Positions 9,105-18,174 of a stretch of 59,918 nt of DNA are shown one piece after another. The first letter of the stretch is position 1. Each line of letters begins with the position of its first letter. The stretch lies in assembly GCF_000968015.1 (NCBI RefSeq), contig NZ_LACH01000019.1, positions 1 through 59,918 of the forward strand, read 5' to 3'. A model generated the notes under the pieces. The model made no database searches. It was not told where the DNA came from and was given only the letters and a program-made list of their open reading frames with translations. The position numbers and the translations under genes were made by a program. Source of the DNA: Pseudomonas fluorescens (GTDB lineage: Bacteria; Pseudomonadota; Gammaproteobacteria; Pseudomonadales; Pseudomonadaceae).

Positions 9105-9172
9105 CCATCGCGAGCAAGCTCGCTCCCACATGGAAACGCATTCCAATGTGGGAGCGAGCTTGCTCGCGATGG
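9105..9172. repeat. Inverted pair of REP elements
   Basis: Two near-perfect REP units (CCATCGCGAGCAAGCTCGCTCCCACA and its reverse) between the convergent spermidine synthase-like and crotonase genes. Confidence 0.93.
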
Positions 9173-9195
9173 CTATCTTCCAGTCAACAAATTCC

Positions 9196-9987
9196 TCAAA
9201 GCCCTTTGAAGACGCCGGGACGCTTCTCGATCATCGACCGCACGCCTTCCCTGGCATCCTCACTGGTCAGCAACTTCTTCACCATCGGTGGCAACGCCTG
9301 CGCCGCCGCTGTTTCCCCTTCATAACGCGCCTGCCTTGCAGACATCAACGTCGCCTGAACCCCAAGCGGCGCCTGCCGGGCAATTCGCTCAGCCAATTCA
9401 ATCGCCCGTGGCAGCAGATCCTCGCTGGCCATGACTTCCTGCACCAAGCCCAGGTGCAACGCGTCATGGGCGTCGAATTCATCACCGGTCAACAACCAGC
9501 GCATGGCATTGCCCCAGCCAGCAACCTGATGCAGGCGTAACGTGGCGCCGCCGAACGGGAAGATCCCGCGTTGCACTTCTTTCTGGGCGAAACGGGTGTT
9601 GCTGGCGCACAGGTTGATATCGGCGGCCAGCATCAATTCGATGCCGATGGTCAGGCAGTAGCCTTGCGCGGCGACGATCACCGGTTTGCTGACTCTGGGG
9701 CCGGCAAAAACACCCCATGGATCGCAGCCGCCGGGCGGTGCCTGCCAGCCTTCGGCCAGGGCCGCACTGGCACTGACCAGATCCAGCCCTGCGGTGAAAT
9801 GCTCACCATGGCCGAACACCACCGCCACCCGCGCCTCGCTGTCGGCCTCGAACTCGCCATAGGCCAGGCTCAGTTCGTTGAGCAGGTCGAGATCGAAGGC
9901 GTTGCGTTTGGCCACCCGATCCAGGCCGATCATCAGGACATGACCGTGCCGTTCACGGCTCACACGACTGGAGCAGGGCTGATTCAT
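9196..9987 (-). CDS. Enoyl-CoA hydratase/isomerase (crotonase) family protein
   Basis: A 263-residue crotonase-fold enzyme. The oxyanion-hole segments are GEHFTAGLDL (about 62) and AAQGYCLTIGIELMLAADI (about 109-127), and a helix with QKEVQRGIFPFGGATLRL follows. The family hydrates or isomerises acyl-CoA thioesters in fatty-acid or aromatic-acid catabolism. The usual second hydratase glutamate is not obvious in the FPFGGATLRL region, so the exact reaction is open. The ATG follows GAGGAAATGCACC. It stands alone and diverges from the helicase gene. Confidence 0.86.
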   Translation of the reverse strand: MNQPCSSRVSRERHGHVLMIGLDRVAKRNAFDLDLLNELSLAYGEFEADSEARVAVVFGHGEHFTAGLDLVSASAALAEGWQAPPGGCDPWGVFAGPRVSKPVIVAAQGYCLTIGIELMLAADINLCASNTRFAQKEVQRGIFPFGGATLRLHQVAGWGNAMRWLLTGDEFDAHDALHLGLVQEVMASEDLLPRAIELAERIARQAPLGVQATLMSARQARYEGETAAAQALPPMVKKLLTSEDAREGVRSMIEKRPGVFKGL

Positions 9988-10184
9988 GGTGCATTTCCTC
10001 GGGCGGGGAAGGGGGTGTCAGACGGCAGGTCTGCATCACAAGGGTGAACCGTTTTAGCGCGATCGTCAGCAGGGCTGGGCCTTGGAAAAATAGACCGTTG
10101 CCCGATTATCCGCAAAGCGTGTGACAGAACGCTGTATACGGCAGTTTTCCGACAAATAAAGCTCCCTTTTTGAGCGAATTCCGG

Positions 10185-10409
10185 TATAGTGCGCGCCGGC
10201 CTTTAACCGGGCCGCGTTTAGGTAGCGCAATTCCCCGAAGTCAGCTTCGGCTGCACGTCCGCACAGCGGACTCTCCCTTGACGAATCTTTTTCATTCATT
10301 CGTTTTCGCAAATCCCCGCCGACAAAGCAGCCAGGGCGACTCTTGAGTCTTACACGGCATGCGCAGCTTTGGAGCATGGGTCTTTGCGGATGCACTTAGA
10401 GGCAGACCC
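10185..10409 (+). promoter_or_regulatory. Promoter and long structured 5' leader of the DEAD-box helicase
   Basis: An extended -10 (CCGGTATAGT, TATAGT at 10185-10190) is followed by a GC-rich discriminator, then more than 200 bases of untranslated leader. Two clear hairpins lie in it: CCGAAG/CTTCGG at 10235-10250 and GTCCGC/GCGGAC at 10257-10271. Long structured leaders are typical of cold-shock-type helicase mRNAs and can be self-regulated. No -35 close to consensus is visible. Confidence 0.5.
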
Positions 10410-12083
10410 ATGACCCAGGAAACCGGCGGCTTCGCCGCTTTTAATCTTAATCCGAACATTCTTGCAGCCGTCATCGCGACTGGCTACGAAGAACCTTCGG
10501 CTATTCAGCAGCAATCGATCCCGATCATCATGGCCGGTCACGACATGATTGGTCAGGCGCAAACCGGTACGGGTAAAACCGCTGCGTTCGCCCTGCCGAT
10601 CCTGCATCGCATCGATCCTGCTAAGCGCGAGCCGCAAGCCCTGATCCTGGCGCCAACCCGTGAGTTGGCGCTGCAAGTAGCAACCGCTTTCGAAACCTAC
10701 GCCAAGCAAATGCCGGGCGTTACCGTTGTGGCCGTTTACGGCGGCGCCCCTATGGGTCCACAACTGAAAGCAATCCGTAATGGCGCACAGATCGTTGTCG
10801 CCACTCCGGGCCGTCTGTGCGACCACCTGCGTCGCGACGAAAAAGTTCTGTCGACCGTGAACCACCTGGTTCTCGACGAAGCGGACGAAATGCTCAAACT
10901 GGGTTTCATGGACGACCTCGAAGTTATCTTCAAGGCCTTGCCTCCAACCCGTCAGACCGTATTGTTCTCGGCCACCTTGCCGCAGTCGATCCGTGCCATT
11001 GCCGAACGCCATCTGCGCGATCCGCAACACGTGAAGATCCAGACCAAGACTCAGACCGTTACCGCGATCGAACAGGCTCACCTGTTGGTTCACGCTGACC
11101 AGAAGACCTCGGCTGTATTGAGCCTGCTGGAAGTTGAAGACTTCGATGCCCTGATCATGTTCGTGCGCACCAAGCAAGCGACCCTGGACCTGGCCAGTGC
11201 CCTGGAAGCCAAAGGCTACAAAGCCGCTGCGCTGAACGGTGACATTGCTCAGAACCAACGTGAGCGCGTGATCGAATCCCTCAAGGATGGCCGTCTGGAC
11301 ATCGTTGTGGCGACCGACGTTGCTGCTCGTGGCCTGGACGTTCCGCGCATCACTCACGTGTTCAACGTTGACATGCCGTACGACCCGGAATCCTACGTTC
11401 ACCGTATCGGCCGTACCGGCCGTGCCGGTCGCGAAGGTCGTGCACTGCTGCTGGTGACTCCGCGTGAGCGCCGCATGCTGCAAGTGATCGAGCGTGTAAC
11501 CGGTCAGAAAGTTGCCGAAGTTCGCCTGCCGGACGCTCAGGCCGTTCTCGATGCCCGCATCAAGAAACTGACCAACAGCCTGTCGCCGCTGGTTGGCGAT
11601 GCCGAATCGACCCACGGTGATCTGCTGGATCGCCTGACTGCCGACATCGGTTGCACCCCGCGTGCACTGGCCGCTGCTCTGCTGCGCAAGGCAACCAACG
11701 CTCAAGCGTTGACCCTGGCTGCCATCGAGAAAGAACGTCCACTGGTGCCGAACAACGCACCGCGTGGCGATCGTCCAGAGCGTACCGGTGATCGTCCGGA
11801 CCGTGGTGATCGTGAGCGTCGTGCTCCGGTTCCATTGGCCGAAGGCCGTGCTCGTTGCCGTACCGCGCTGGGTGCGCGTGATGGTATCGCTGCCAAGAAC
11901 CTGCTGGGCGCTATCCTCAATGAGGGTGGTCTGGCTCGCGAAGCAATCGGTCGCATCCAGGTGCGTGACAGCTTCAGCCTCGTTGAGCTGCCGGAAGATG
12001 GTCTGGAGCGTCTGCTGACCAAGCTGAAGGACACTCGCGTTGCCGGTAAGCAGTTGAAGCTGCGTCGCTATCGCGAAGATTGA
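10410..12083 (+). CDS. deaD: DEAD-box ATP-dependent RNA helicase (DeaD/CsdA type)
   Basis: A 557-residue RNA helicase that unwinds RNA during ribosome assembly and mRNA decay. Motifs in order: Q-motif region GYEEPSAIQQQSIP, AQTGTGKT (50-57), PTREL (82-86), TPGR (132-135), DEAD (156-159), SAT (187-189), then domain 2 with ATDVAARGLDVPRI and HRIGRTGRAGREG. An Arg/Asp-rich linker (RGDRPERTGDRPDRGDRERR) leads to a C-terminal DbpA-type RNA-binding domain ending LKLRRYRED. ATG 10410 has AGAGG upstream. A frame extension to 10359 lies in the leader. A strong terminator follows. Confidence 0.94.
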   Translation: MTQETGGFAAFNLNPNILAAVIATGYEEPSAIQQQSIPIIMAGHDMIGQAQTGTGKTAAFALPILHRIDPAKREPQALILAPTRELALQVATAFETYAKQMPGVTVVAVYGGAPMGPQLKAIRNGAQIVVATPGRLCDHLRRDEKVLSTVNHLVLDEADEMLKLGFMDDLEVIFKALPPTRQTVLFSATLPQSIRAIAERHLRDPQHVKIQTKTQTVTAIEQAHLLVHADQKTSAVLSLLEVEDFDALIMFVRTKQATLDLASALEAKGYKAAALNGDIAQNQRERVIESLKDGRLDIVVATDVAARGLDVPRITHVFNVDMPYDPESYVHRIGRTGRAGREGRALLLVTPRERRMLQVIERVTGQKVAEVRLPDAQAVLDARIKKLTNSLSPLVGDAESTHGDLLDRLTADIGCTPRALAAALLRKATNAQALTLAAIEKERPLVPNNAPRGDRPERTGDRPDRGDRERRAPVPLAEGRARCRTALGARDGIAAKNLLGAILNEGGLAREAIGRIQVRDSFSLVELPEDGLERLLTKLKDTRVAGKQLKLRRYRED

Positions 12084-12111
12084 TCCGCTCTCGGGCTGAT
12101 TGATCGAACAT

Positions 12112-12144
12112 AAAAAATCCCCGACTGGTTCGGGGATTTTTTTG
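12112..12144 (+). terminator. Rho-independent terminator after deaD
   Basis: The stem CCCCGA/TCGGGG with a CTGGT loop is followed by a run of seven T. A-run on the other side could also serve the convergent MscS gene. Confidence 0.88.
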
Positions 12145-12172
12145 TCTGCGATTTGTAACCGCTGCGTTGTGG

Positions 12173-14326
12173 CTATTCCTGTACTTGGCCGCCACCCGCC
12201 GTGATCACTTGCACGCTCATGCGGGGTGTCGCCAGGTCGAGCCCGGCTTCGTCCAGGTGTCGCTTGAGTGACAGGTTGAATGCTCGGGACACTTCCCATT
12301 GCTTGATCGGCGCGGTCTTGAACCGGGCGCGAAGAATCGCGTTGCCTGACTCGAAACTCTCGACACCCTGAATCTCCAGTGGCGACCAGATGTTGCGCCG
12401 TTGCAGTGGGTCGGTGCGCATCTTCTGGCCGACGTCGCGCATCAGTTTGATCGCGTTATCGATGTCCATGTTGGAAGGTATCGCCACCCGGAAAATCGCA
12501 TAGCCGAATTCCCGGGAGTAGTTCTTGATGCTTTTGATTTCGCTGAACGGAATGGTGTGGACGATGCCGTCAATGTCCCGCAGGCGCACGGTACGAATGG
12601 TCAGCCCTTCGACGGTGCCCAGGTGGCCGCCGACATCGACGTAGTCATCGATGGCCAACGAGTCTTCGATAATGATGAACAGCCCGGTGATCAGGTCCGC
12701 CACCAGCGACTGTGCACCGAAACCGATGGCCAGACCGATCACGCCGGCACCGGCCAGCAACGGCGTGACGTTCATGCCCATGTTTGCCAGGGCGACGATC
12801 AGCGCAATGATGAAAATCGCCACGAACAACACGTTACGGATCAGCGGCATCATCGTCTGCGCGCGGGCATTCGCCAGGCCTTTGCGCGAGCGGGTGAGGG
12901 CGTGGTGCACGGCAGTGTCGCTGAGAATCCAGATCAACCAGGCAAAAATCAGCGTGCCGCCAAGGCTGAACAGTTTGACGCTGACTTCATGGCCTTCGCC
13001 CTCGGTGAAGCGGATCAGCGACATGCCCCAGACCCGCAGGCCGAGTTCGATGAACGCCAGCCACACCGCCAAATGAGCGAGTGTGTAGAAGAAGCTTTTC
13101 AAGCGCTCCGAATACAGCGCATGACGCTTCGCGCTGCGTTGCGGTTTGAGTGAATGGCGGCGCACCAAGCCGTTGATGACCATGCACAACACCAGCAACA
13201 CCGTGCAGATCAGCGACTGACGCAGCGCGGTGCTGGTATCGCCGGCCGAGACGAACGTGGCGAACAGGGAAATCCCCACCAGTACCAGCGCGGGCATGTA
13301 CCAGAAGGTCCCGAGAATCTCGATCGTGTCGCTAATGGCCCGGCGAGTCAGGCGTCGGGACAGCGGCTGGTTGCGGATCAAGTGGGCGATGGGGCGACGG
13401 AACCGCAGGATGAACAGCCCCGTGGACAATGCCGCCAGTACGTTGGCGACCGTCGCGGCGGTGTGCGCCAGATGACTGCCGAGGCTTTCGACCAGTCGCG
13501 GATCGCTCAGGGCTTCACCGAAGGCGGCGAAACTGCCGATCAGCCACAGCGGCCGAAAGGCTTGATGCCGCAGGATGTACAGGGCGCGGTGGCGGTGTGG
13601 GCCGTCGAGCAGCGAAAAGGCTATCACGCAGATCGCCGAAAAACAGGTGCCAACCACCAGCGCATAAGCCAGCACCATGGCCAGGCTTTTGCCCAGTGAC
13701 GATGGCAGGGCGTAGCTCATGTACACCGTTATGACCAAGGCAATCAGCCACGGCCCGAGTTTGCGCAGGGCGAAGCGCAACATGTCCAGGGCCTTGGGGT
13801 GCTGCGGCAGTTCTTCGGTCAGGCCGAAGCGCATCCGCACCCGGTGGCTGACCCAGATCAGCGCGGCGGCCAGCAAGCTCCAGACCATCAGGATCATGGC
13901 AAAGGCAAAGATGATCGGCAGCCATTCATTGGCCGGGAGCACCAGCGCTCTCAGTTCATCCTCGGCCAGTTTGAACTCTTCGGACCAGCGAGTGAGAGGG
14001 CTGTCCGCGCCTGAAAACTGTTTTTCGAAACTGGCCAGGGTGCCACCGATCAGTCCCAGGACGCCTACTTCGGTGACCGGTTGGGCCTTTTTGGTGACAT
14101 CGCGCAGCTTTTTCAAATCCGCCAGCAATTTGCTGCGTTGCTGATCGTTCTCCAGCGACTTGATGACTTCGTCCAGGGATTGCCCCAAGGGCTCTTGCGC
14201 CTCTGGCTGTTTTGCCGGGCTGTTGAGCAGGCTGGGCAAGCCGACTGCCTGGGCGGGTGCCATCGGCAGCAGCGTCATGAGGCAGACGAGGAATAAACAC
14301 GGCAGGGCAAAAAGACGAGCGAACAC
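12173..14326 (-). CDS. Large mechanosensitive ion channel, MscS family (YbiO-like)
   Basis: A 717-residue inner-membrane channel that should open under hypo-osmotic stress. A signal peptide (1-27, ending APAQA) and a periplasmic domain with a heptad-like helix (SLENDQQRSKLLADLKKLRD) precede about ten membrane segments. The MscS core begins near residue 523 with the pore helix GAGVIGLAIGFGAQSLVADL, then the beta domain (IDDYVDVGGHLGTVEGLTIRTVRLRD) and the C-terminal vestibule. Size and layout are close to E. coli YbiO (741). The start is a GTG at 14326 with GAGG rather far upstream. A 58-residue membrane protein gene lies upstream on the same strand. Confidence 0.9.
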   Translation of the reverse strand: MFARLFALPCLFLVCLMTLLPMAPAQAVGLPSLLNSPAKQPEAQEPLGQSLDEVIKSLENDQQRSKLLADLKKLRDVTKKAQPVTEVGVLGLIGGTLASFEKQFSGADSPLTRWSEEFKLAEDELRALVLPANEWLPIIFAFAMILMVWSLLAAALIWVSHRVRMRFGLTEELPQHPKALDMLRFALRKLGPWLIALVITVYMSYALPSSLGKSLAMVLAYALVVGTCFSAICVIAFSLLDGPHRHRALYILRHQAFRPLWLIGSFAAFGEALSDPRLVESLGSHLAHTAATVANVLAALSTGLFILRFRRPIAHLIRNQPLSRRLTRRAISDTIEILGTFWYMPALVLVGISLFATFVSAGDTSTALRQSLICTVLLVLCMVINGLVRRHSLKPQRSAKRHALYSERLKSFFYTLAHLAVWLAFIELGLRVWGMSLIRFTEGEGHEVSVKLFSLGGTLIFAWLIWILSDTAVHHALTRSRKGLANARAQTMMPLIRNVLFVAIFIIALIVALANMGMNVTPLLAGAGVIGLAIGFGAQSLVADLITGLFIIIEDSLAIDDYVDVGGHLGTVEGLTIRTVRLRDIDGIVHTIPFSEIKSIKNYSREFGYAIFRVAIPSNMDIDNAIKLMRDVGQKMRTDPLQRRNIWSPLEIQGVESFESGNAILRARFKTAPIKQWEVSRAFNLSLKRHLDEAGLDLATPRMSVQVITAGGGQVQE

Positions 14327-14404
14327 TAGGCGGTCAACCTCGGGATGAGCGGATCGACCGAGTGTACGAGCCCGTCAAAATCAATGCGAGCCAGGGGTGG
14401 GGAT

Positions 14405-14581
14405 TTATTCGTTGAGTTTGGCGAGGATCTTGAAAATCACGGTGGCGAGGATCATCAACATGCCGATCCACATCGCGAACACGCCGACGTTTTTGTCGCG
14501 AAAATTGAAGCCGATTGCCAGCATGATCATCCCGGAAAGAATCGGGATCAGCATGGCGTGAAACGAAGACAACGAGATCAT
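14405..14581 (-). CDS. Small two-segment membrane protein (58 aa)
   Basis: An ATG-initiated frame of 58 codons begins MISLSSFHAMLIPIL and ends KILAKLNE-stop. It has two hydrophobic helices (about residues 9-26 and 35-53) joined by a short charged loop (NFRDKN), so it should be a hairpin inner-membrane protein. AAGG precedes the ATG. It lies about 80 bases upstream of the MscS-type gene on the same strand, which suggests co-transcription. I do not recognise a family. The good ribosome site and clean membrane topology argue that it is real. Confidence 0.68.
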   Translation of the reverse strand: MISLSSFHAMLIPILSGMIMLAIGFNFRDKNVGVFAMWIGMLMILATVIFKILAKLNE

Positions 14582-14614
14582 GAGCGACTGCCTTGTCGAA
14601 AGGGGTGGTTAAAG

Positions 14615-14714
14615 TGTAGGAGCTGTCGAGTGAAACGAGGCTGCGATCTTTTGACTTTGCTATTTAAAAACAAGATCAAAAGATCGCAGCCTCGTTTCTC
14701 TCGACAGCTCCTAC
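14615..14714. repeat. Inverted repeat of the GTAGGAGCTGTCGAG type
   Basis: A second repeat family: GTAGGAGCTGTCGAGTGAAACG plus GCTGCGATCTTTTG, repeated in reverse after a short loop. Related copies lie at 17791, 31282 and 50970 and at the right edge. Confidence 0.9.
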
Positions 14715-14729
14715 CAGCTCCTGCACGGA

Positions 14730-16019
14730 TTATGGCAGCTCGCGGCAGGCGTAAAACGCGCTCAGCACTTTGACCAGGTGCGCCAGATCATGGCTGCCGC
14801 ACAGTTCGCGGATCGAGTGCATGGCGAAGGTTGGCAGGCCGATGTCCACGGTGCGCACACCCAGGTGGCTGGCGGTGATCGGGCCGATGGTCGAGCCGCA
14901 ACCCATGTCGCTGCGCACCACGAAGCTCTGTACCGGCACTTCTTCGGCCATGCACAGGTGGCGGAAGAACCCCGCGGTTTCGCTGTTGGTGGCGTAGCGC
15001 TGGTTGCTGTTGACCTTGATCACCGGGCCGGCGTTGAGTTTCGGGCCGTGGTTGGCATCGTGCTTGTCGGCGTAGTTGGGATGCACGCCGTGGGCGTTGT
15101 CAGCCGAGACCAGCAGGGATTTCTGAATGGTGCGCACGAACTCATCGCCTTCAGGCAGCAGGCGACGCAGCGTCTGCTCCAGCATCGGGCCATCGGCGCC
15201 GCAAGCCGAGCAGGAACCGACTTCTTCGTGATCGTTGCAGACCAGCACGCAGGTTTCGTCGGTTTCGGTGGTCAGCAAGGCTTGCAGGCCGGCATAGCAC
15301 GACAGCAGGTTGTCCAGGCGCGCTCCGGCAATGAAGTCGCCATGCAGGCCGATGACCGCAGCGCTCTGGGTGTCGTAGAAGCTCAGCTCATAGTCGAGCA
15401 CCACGTCGGCGTTCAAGCCATGTTCGCGGGCGAGTTGGTCGGTGAGCACGGCGCGGAAGTCCACGCGCTCGTCACCGGCAAATTGCGCAAGGATTGGCGG
15501 CAGTTCGGTCTGGGCGTTGATCGCCCAGCCCATGTTGGCTTCACGGTTCAGGTGAATGGCCAGGTTCGGGATGATGGCGATCGGCGCCTTGAAGTCGACG
15601 AGCTGGCTCTCGACCTTGCCGTCACGGCGGAAGGTCACACGGCCGGCCAGGGACAGGTCGCGGTCGAACCATGGCGCCAGCAGTGCGCCGCCATAGACTT
15701 CGACGCCCAGTTGCCAGAAGCCCTGACGTTGCAGTTCCGGCTGGGGTTTGACCCGCAGGCATGGGCTGTCGGTGTGCGCGCCAACCAGGCGAATGCCGCC
15801 GTGCAGGGGCGAATGACGGCCCATCTTGAACGCGACGATCGACGAGTCGTTACGGGTGACGTAGTAACGACCGTTGGCTTCGGTGGTCCATGGCTCGCGC
15901 TCGTCAAGGCGTTGATAGCCCGCCGCTTCCAGGCGCTGAACAAGGCTGGCGGTGGCATGGAATGGGGTAGGGGAGGCCTTGAGGAAATCGATCAGGCCTT
16001 GGTTCAACTCTTCGCGCAT
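14730..16019 (-). CDS. apeB: M18-family aminopeptidase
   Basis: A 429-residue cytoplasmic zinc aminopeptidase (aspartyl/ApeB type) releasing N-terminal residues from peptides. Metal ligands of the M18 family are visible: [13 protein letters not shown] (His, about 83), the [10 protein letters not shown] block (Asp, about 226), [17 protein letters not shown] (Glu pair, about 255) and the C-terminal [14 protein letters not shown] (His). ATG 16019 follows GGAGC. An upstream in-frame ATG at 16046 adds nine residues without a ribosome site. From memory, PAO1 has the same order apeB-rluA-min. Confidence 0.94.
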   Translation of the reverse strand: MREELNQGLIDFLKASPTPFHATASLVQRLEAAGYQRLDEREPWTTEANGRYYVTRNDSSIVAFKMGRHSPLHGGIRLVGAHTDSPCLRVKPQPELQRQGFWQLGVEVYGGALLAPWFDRDLSLAGRVTFRRDGKVESQLVDFKAPIAIIPNLAIHLNREANMGWAINAQTELPPILAQFAGDERVDFRAVLTDQLAREHGLNADVVLDYELSFYDTQSAAVIGLHGDFIAGARLDNLLSCYAGLQALLTTETDETCVLVCNDHEEVGSCSACGADGPMLEQTLRRLLPEGDEFVRTIQKSLLVSADNAHGVHPNYADKHDANHGPKLNAGPVIKVNSNQRYATNSETAGFFRHLCMAEEVPVQSFVVRSDMGCGSTIGPITASHLGVRTVDIGLPTFAMHSIRELCGSHDLAHLVKVLSAFYACRELP

Positions 16020-16110
16020 AAGTAGCTCCAGACAGCAATGGCGCAAGTTTAACGTATTGGCTCACGGCATTGCAGAGACAATGCCGTTCGACGTACGCCA
16101 GCTGGATGAG

Positions 16111-16953
16111 TCAGCCGGTGATCAGGTTGCCATTGAGGAACACTTCGCGACGTTGCTTGCGGCCCACATATTCATGTTTGCTCGCGAGGTACACCTCGTT
16201 GAATTTTTCCTTCGAGATACCCGGGATCTGTCGAATGTAGTCGTCCACCAGTCGGTCATAGGCGGCTTCGGTGATGAGCTTGTAGATGTCTCGGCGATAG
16301 AAGAAGCCCAGTTGAAAACCGAGGGTTTCGCTTTGATGGTTTGTCTGGCCGGCAAAGCAGTTTTCAAAGTCGATGGCTTTGAGCGGAGTCTGTGGTGTTT
16401 GCGGGATCATGATGTTACCAGCCCAGAAATCCATGTGCGTGATGTTCTTCCGGGACAGGGAGCTCAGCAATTCGAAGGCGTCGAGAATGAATGTTTCGAC
16501 GTTGTCCGGGTTGCTTTTAAGCCATTGCACACCGTCGATATGATCGTCGAGCAGGCGCGTGATAATGAAATACTCCTGGGTCAGCCCCAGTCGGTCCTTG
16601 GTGTAACCGAACCCTTGCAGCGGCGGCATTTGCACGCCACGGCGTTGTGCTTCAAGTGTGTTGATCAGCTCTTCCAGCGGCCAGTCGAATCGACCATTGC
16701 GCTGCGGTTTGCCAAAGGTCACTCGCACTTTTGCCTTTAAGGTATCCAGCGGCTGGACCTTGGCAAACAGTGGCGTGTCTCCGGAGGCCAGCGGCGCACT
16801 CGCACGGGTGAGCTTGTGGGCGCGTCGTTTGTGTATGAGCTGTTCAAGCGCTTGTTGTGCTTCGGTTGAAGGCTGCTCGCTAAGGTGCAGTGTGGTGTTG
16901 AACAGGCAGAAGGTGAACGGGTAGTCGTCTTGGAATGTCTTGCTGCTGAGCAC
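16111..16953 (-). CDS. Kinase-like protein (Kdo/WaaP-related fold)
   Basis: A 280-residue cytoplasmic protein with a small-molecule/LPS kinase layout: FAKV (Lys65, candidate ATP-binding lysine), a helix ending LEAQRRGVQMPPL (about 100), hinge ITRLLDD, catalytic loop HMDFWAGN (His173, Asp175, Asn180) and metal site AIDFEN (Asp195). Lipopolysaccharide-core and aminoglycoside kinases share this pattern. The C-terminal 80 residues are rich in Arg, Lys and Tyr. Starts at GTG with AGGAAG upstream. Substrate is unknown, and no LPS core genes adjoin it, although a lipid A acyltransferase gene lies 3 kb away. Confidence 0.72.
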   Translation of the reverse strand: MLSSKTFQDDYPFTFCLFNTTLHLSEQPSTEAQQALEQLIHKRRAHKLTRASAPLASGDTPLFAKVQPLDTLKAKVRVTFGKPQRNGRFDWPLEELINTLEAQRRGVQMPPLQGFGYTKDRLGLTQEYFIITRLLDDHIDGVQWLKSNPDNVETFILDAFELLSSLSRKNITHMDFWAGNIMIPQTPQTPLKAIDFENCFAGQTNHQSETLGFQLGFFYRRDIYKLITEAAYDRLVDDYIRQIPGISKEKFNEVYLASKHEYVGRKQRREVFLNGNLITG

Positions 16954-17055
16954 GAGGGCTTCCTGCCTGATATCAAAGTGCCGTCATTTTACGTTTTATT
17001 ACAAATTCATGACAATATTTTCACGCCATTTTCACGTCGATTTGTAACAAGAAAT

Positions 17056-17089
17056 AAAAAAACGCCCTTCAATGGAAGGGCGTTTTTTG
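17056..17089. terminator. Bidirectional terminator between rluA and the kinase-like gene
   Basis: A strong stem ACGCCCTTC/GAAGGGCGT with a short AATG-type loop, with A and T runs on the two sides. In the minus direction it ends the rluA transcript. Confidence 0.88.
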
Positions 17090-17102
17090 GTTCGGCGGCT
17101 GC

Positions 17103-17738
17103 TTAAAAAGGAGCAGGGCACTCGAAGCGCAAGCGTTCGCCGCTTTGCGGGTGAGTGAAGCTCAGCATGCTCGCGTGCAAACACAGTCGTGGCCAGGCGG
17201 CCAGTGCTTGCTCGTGGGCATACAGCCCGTCACCCAGCAGTGGGTGGCCGATGGAAAGCATGTGCACGCGCAACTGATGGGAGCGGCCGGTGATCGGCGT
17301 CAATTCGACACGACACCAGTCGCCGCAGCGCTCCAATACCCGCCAGAAGGTCAGGGCATGTTTGCCGAATTCATGGTCCACCACATGGCGTGGCTTGGTC
17401 GGCGGGTCGTAGCGCAAGGGCAGATCGATGCTGCCACTGTCCAGTTCCGGTTGTCCCCAGCACAGGGCGGTGTAGGCCTTTTCGGTTTCGCGATCGTGAA
17501 ATTGCCGAGACAGCTCGCGATGCGTGTCCGGATCACGGGCCAACAGAATAATGCCGGAGGTTTCCCAGTCCAGACGATGGACGATTCGCGCTTCCGGGTA
17601 GCCGTTTTCCTGCAGGCGGGTAATCAGGCAGTCCTTGTTGTCATCGGCCCGGCCAGGGACGGAGAGCAGCAGGGTCGGTTTGTTCACCACCAGCACGGCG
17701 GCGTCCTGATGGATGATGTGGATGTTGGACAGCGGCAT
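17103..17738 (-). CDS. rluA: Dual-specificity rRNA/tRNA pseudouridine synthase RluA
   Basis: A 211-residue RluA-family enzyme converting U746 of 23S rRNA and U32 of some tRNAs to pseudouridine. The catalytic motif HRLDWETSGIILLAR carries the essential Asp (about residue 55). PITGRSHQLRVHM and GDGLYAHEQALA follow. It is short, as RluA (no S4 domain) should be. It lies downstream of minE on the same strand with a 180-base gap holding a REP-like hairpin. Confidence 0.93.
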   Translation of the reverse strand: MPLSNIHIIHQDAAVLVVNKPTLLLSVPGRADDNKDCLITRLQENGYPEARIVHRLDWETSGIILLARDPDTHRELSRQFHDRETEKAYTALCWGQPELDSGSIDLPLRYDPPTKPRHVVDHEFGKHALTFWRVLERCGDWCRVELTPITGRSHQLRVHMLSIGHPLLGDGLYAHEQALAAWPRLCLHASMLSFTHPQSGERLRFECPAPF

Positions 17739-17790
17739 TAAAACAGCCTCGTAACAAACGCCAACGGCGGCTCAGAACCTTCATTGCCCC

Positions 17791-17876
17791 GTGTAGGAGC
17801 TGCCGCAGGCTGCGATCTTTTGATTCTGCTTTTAAAACAAGATCAAAAGATCGCAGCCTGCGGCAGCTCCTACAGG
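17791..17876. repeat. Inverted repeat of the GTAGGAGCTGCCGCAGGCTGCGATC type
   Basis: A near-perfect inverted repeat between minE and rluA, with a TTTTAAAACAAG loop. It is the second repeat family of the window. Confidence 0.9.
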
Positions 17877-17919
17877 GGCTCAAAAGATTCTGAACCGCCG
17901 TGGCTCCAGCCGGATCGAC

Positions 17920-18174
17920 TCAGCGGTCAGGCAGGGTGATATTGAGTTCCAGAATCGAGCAGCTGCCCTGGTTTTCCAGAGCGACGTGCACGTCATCGGA
18001 CCCGATATTGACGTACTTGCGGATGACCTCGACCAATTCCTTCTGCAAGGCTGGCAGGTAGTCCGGTGTACTGCGTTGGCCGCGTTCGTGCGCCACGATA
18101 ATCTGTAGACGCTCTTTCGCTACCGACGCGGTGCTGACCTTTTTGCTGGCACGAAAGAAGTCAAAAAGATTCAT
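17920..18174 (-). CDS. minE: Cell-division topological factor MinE
   Basis: The 84-residue protein has the N-terminal membrane-targeting and MinD-binding segment ([11 protein letters not shown], then [17 protein letters not shown]) and the C-terminal dimerisation domain. MinE drives MinCD oscillation by stimulating MinD ATPase. Its ATG overlaps the minD stop by one base (TAATG), so the two are translationally coupled. Confidence 0.97.
   Translation of the reverse strand: MNLFDFFRASKKVSTASVAKERLQIIVAHERGQRSTPDYLPALQKELVEVIRKYVNIGSDDVHVALENQGSCSILELNITLPDR

Noticed and set aside
10350..12299. Long minus-strand frame (649 codons) opposite the DEAD-box helicase
   Set aside because: It is a shadow of a highly biased coding sequence: low-complexity, no ribosome site, no family motif. 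The plus frame has all helicase motifs.
14778..16025. Long plus-strand frame opposite the M18 aminopeptidase
   Set aside because: The minus strand encodes the whole metalloprotease with all ligands; the plus frame shows no family and is a codon-bias shadow.
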